From: Prorocentrum cordatum
Lineage: Eukaryota > Sar > Dinophyceae > Prorocentrales > Prorocentraceae
DNA length: 27,089 nucleotides
Assembly (NCBI GenBank): GCA_963575745.1
Contig: CAUYUJ010018057.1
Span: 188,596-215,684 of the forward strand
Direction of reading: 5' to 3'
How positions within the stretch are numbered: the first letter of the stretch is position 1; each line of letters starts with the position of its first letter. Shown here in pieces: positions 26,259-27,089 of the stretch. The notes under the pieces are model-generated. The model searched no databases, was not told where the DNA came from, and worked only from the letters and a program-made list of their open reading frames with translations. The translations under genes were made by a program, and so were the position numbers.

Positions 26259-26354
26259 CAATCTGACAAAGGACTTGCGAGGGTATACACGGCTCCCATG
26301 ACTTGCTACCGAGCTGCGCACCGTCCTGTAGGGCCCAGGGTGGCCCTGGGCCAG

Positions 26355-26415
26355 GCACGGTGGCGGTGTGCAAATGCCTCCTGCCGCAGGAAGCATCTGC
26401 ACACCGCCACCGTGC
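26355..26415. repeat. Hairpin H9 (30-bp arms, 28/30 paired)
   Basis: GCACGGTGGCGGTGTGCA at the left is perfectly complementary to TGCACACCGCCACCGTGC at the right, and the pairing continues inward through ATGC.TCCTGC with two mismatches and no real loop. Confidence 0.92.
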
Positions 26416-26457
26416 ATGGCGATCCGGAACCGCTCTGGGACCCTGCTGATCCCAGAG

Positions 26458-26580
26458 GCCTCCTAGATGGGGCCCGAGTGGATGGGGTCGGAGGATCGCG
26501 CCGCATCGGCGATGCATTGGCGACGTCGGCAATGCGGGGCGATCCTCCGACCCCATCTGCTCCGACCCCATCTGGGAGGC
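26458..26580. repeat. Hairpin H10 (42-bp arms), related to H5
   Basis: The inner 19 bases GATGGGGTCGGAGGATCGC (26481-26499) are perfectly complementary to 26539-26557. Outward, GCCTCCTAGATGGGG pairs with CCCCATCTGGGAGGC. The interior gcatcggcgatgcattggcg / gacgtcggcaatgc resembles the interior of H5, and the right arm matches 17818-17853. Confidence 0.9.
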
Positions 26581-26620
26581 CGAGACTGATCTGGATCTGG
26601 AGGATCAGGAGCCAGACTTA

Positions 26621-26806
26621 TGTCGGGCCTGTCGCCCTACAGGGGGATTTTCGACAAAAAATTAAAAACACCCCAAAAATAATCCAAAAATAATCCAAAA
26701 ATAGCCTGGGGCTTTTTTGGGGGGTATTTTTTGGCCTTTTGGGGGTATTTTGGAGGTATCCTTTGTTTTTCGTCGACAATCCCCCTGTAGGGGGACACGC
26801 CCGACA
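26621..26806. repeat. Hairpin H11 (186 bp, TGTCGGGC...GCCCGACA ends)
   Basis: The left arm TGTCGGGCCTGTCGCCCTAC, continuing AGGGGGATTTTCGACAAAAA, pairs almost fully with the right arm TTTTTCGTCGACAATCCCCC, continuing TGTAGGGGGACACGCCCGACA. The interior is strikingly A-rich on the left (ccaaaaataatccaaaaata) and T/G-rich on the right, so it folds as well. It is by far the most AT-rich DNA in this part of the window. Confidence 0.92.
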
Positions 26807-26863
26807 GAAAGCCAGACCCGATCCGCGGGCCGGCATCTTCCAGGCTCCTGCGGAGGAGCCGAC

Positions 26864-27088
26864 CTGCCCCGAGCCCCCCTCGATGGGCCGCAGGACGCAG
26901 CGCGTCCCGCACGGCAGCGAGAGCTCGCTCTCCCGCAGCAGCGGCCCCTCCGCGGGCACCGCCTCCGGGACCCAGCCGCTGCGCGCCGCGCCGGCCTCGG
27001 GCTCCGCCTCCAGCTCCGCCCAGGCGGCGCGCAGCCGCGAGAGGGTCGGCCACGCGCAGGAGGGGGAGTAAGGGGGGGGGGGGGAAGG
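26864..27088 (-). CDS. Possible exon, partial at the window edge, unrecognised
   Basis: The minus strand is open from the window edge and encodes TLSRLRAAWAELEAEPEAG, AARSGWVPEAVPAEGPLL and RESELSLPCGTRCVLRPIEG, a balanced composition with G/C-biased third positions. It ends at CAG|GTCGGC (26864/26863), a good donor. The frame continues to about 26760 but quickly enters hairpin H11. The exon may belong to the same gene as 25236-25325, since both have phase-0 boundaries. No domain is recognised. Confidence 0.35.
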
Positions 27089-27089
27089 C

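Noticed and set aside
1-27089. tRNA, rRNA, snRNA or spliced-leader RNA genes
   Set aside because: I looked for cloverleaf-type arms, conserved rRNA blocks and a leader followed by a GT donor, and found none by eye. A covariance-model search would be needed to exclude them fully.

Overview
The window looks like nuclear DNA of a dinoflagellate, dominated by repeats and poor in genes. Three observations point there: a 22-nt relict of the dinoflagellate trans-spliced leader (20 of 22 positions match the canonical sequence as I know it), a decayed LINE-type reverse transcriptase with the domain order and tail typical of dinoflagellate elements, and GC-rich DNA full of microsatellites, minisatellites and long inverted repeats. 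Most long open frames here are simple-sequence artefacts (poly-Asp, poly-Glu, poly-Pro, poly-Thr/His).

The only intact gene is on the minus strand at 3944-5725. It encodes a predicted 593-residue protein with an N-terminal membrane anchor, an OAS-type (2'-5' oligoadenylate synthetase-like) nucleotidyltransferase and a C-terminal alpha-kinase (eEF2K/MHCK family). A spliced-leader relict lies 85 bp upstream of the likely start codon, and the reading frame has no introns. This marks the locus as a retrogene: an mRNA that was trans-spliced, reverse transcribed and reinserted. The pairing of a nucleotide-second-messenger-type synthetase with a translation-arrest-type kinase is the strongest candidate for something undescribed.

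Layout: 1-1285, GC-rich with no supported gene. 1286-2390, a large interrupted GAC/ACG trinucleotide array. 2392-2864, a duplicated unit of about 182 bp. 2865-3943, no gene. 3944-5832, the retrogene. 5852-6025, MITE-like repeat A (copy 1). 6150-7100, palindromic and GCTT-type repeats. 7337-7640, a GGA array. 7890-11460, the broken LINE on the minus strand. 11748-12093, two adjacent long hairpins. 12578-15108, MITE-like repeat B (two copies in opposite orientation), a segmental duplication and other repeats. 15270-15542, a CTC array. 16911-18016, hairpin repeats and MITE-like A (copy 2). 18690-20520, a 13-bp satellite and GT array enclosed by a 35-bp perfect inverted repeat. 20920-25000, microsatellites, a foldback element at 21821-21989 and tandem CCAAGA-type repeats. 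25236-27088, weakly supported exons of a possible minus-strand gene, with introns filled by simple repeats and three further hairpins.

No operon-like organisation is seen. The retrogene and the LINE fit together mechanistically, because reverse transcriptases of this kind are the expected source of retrogenes. The LINE copy here is itself dead.
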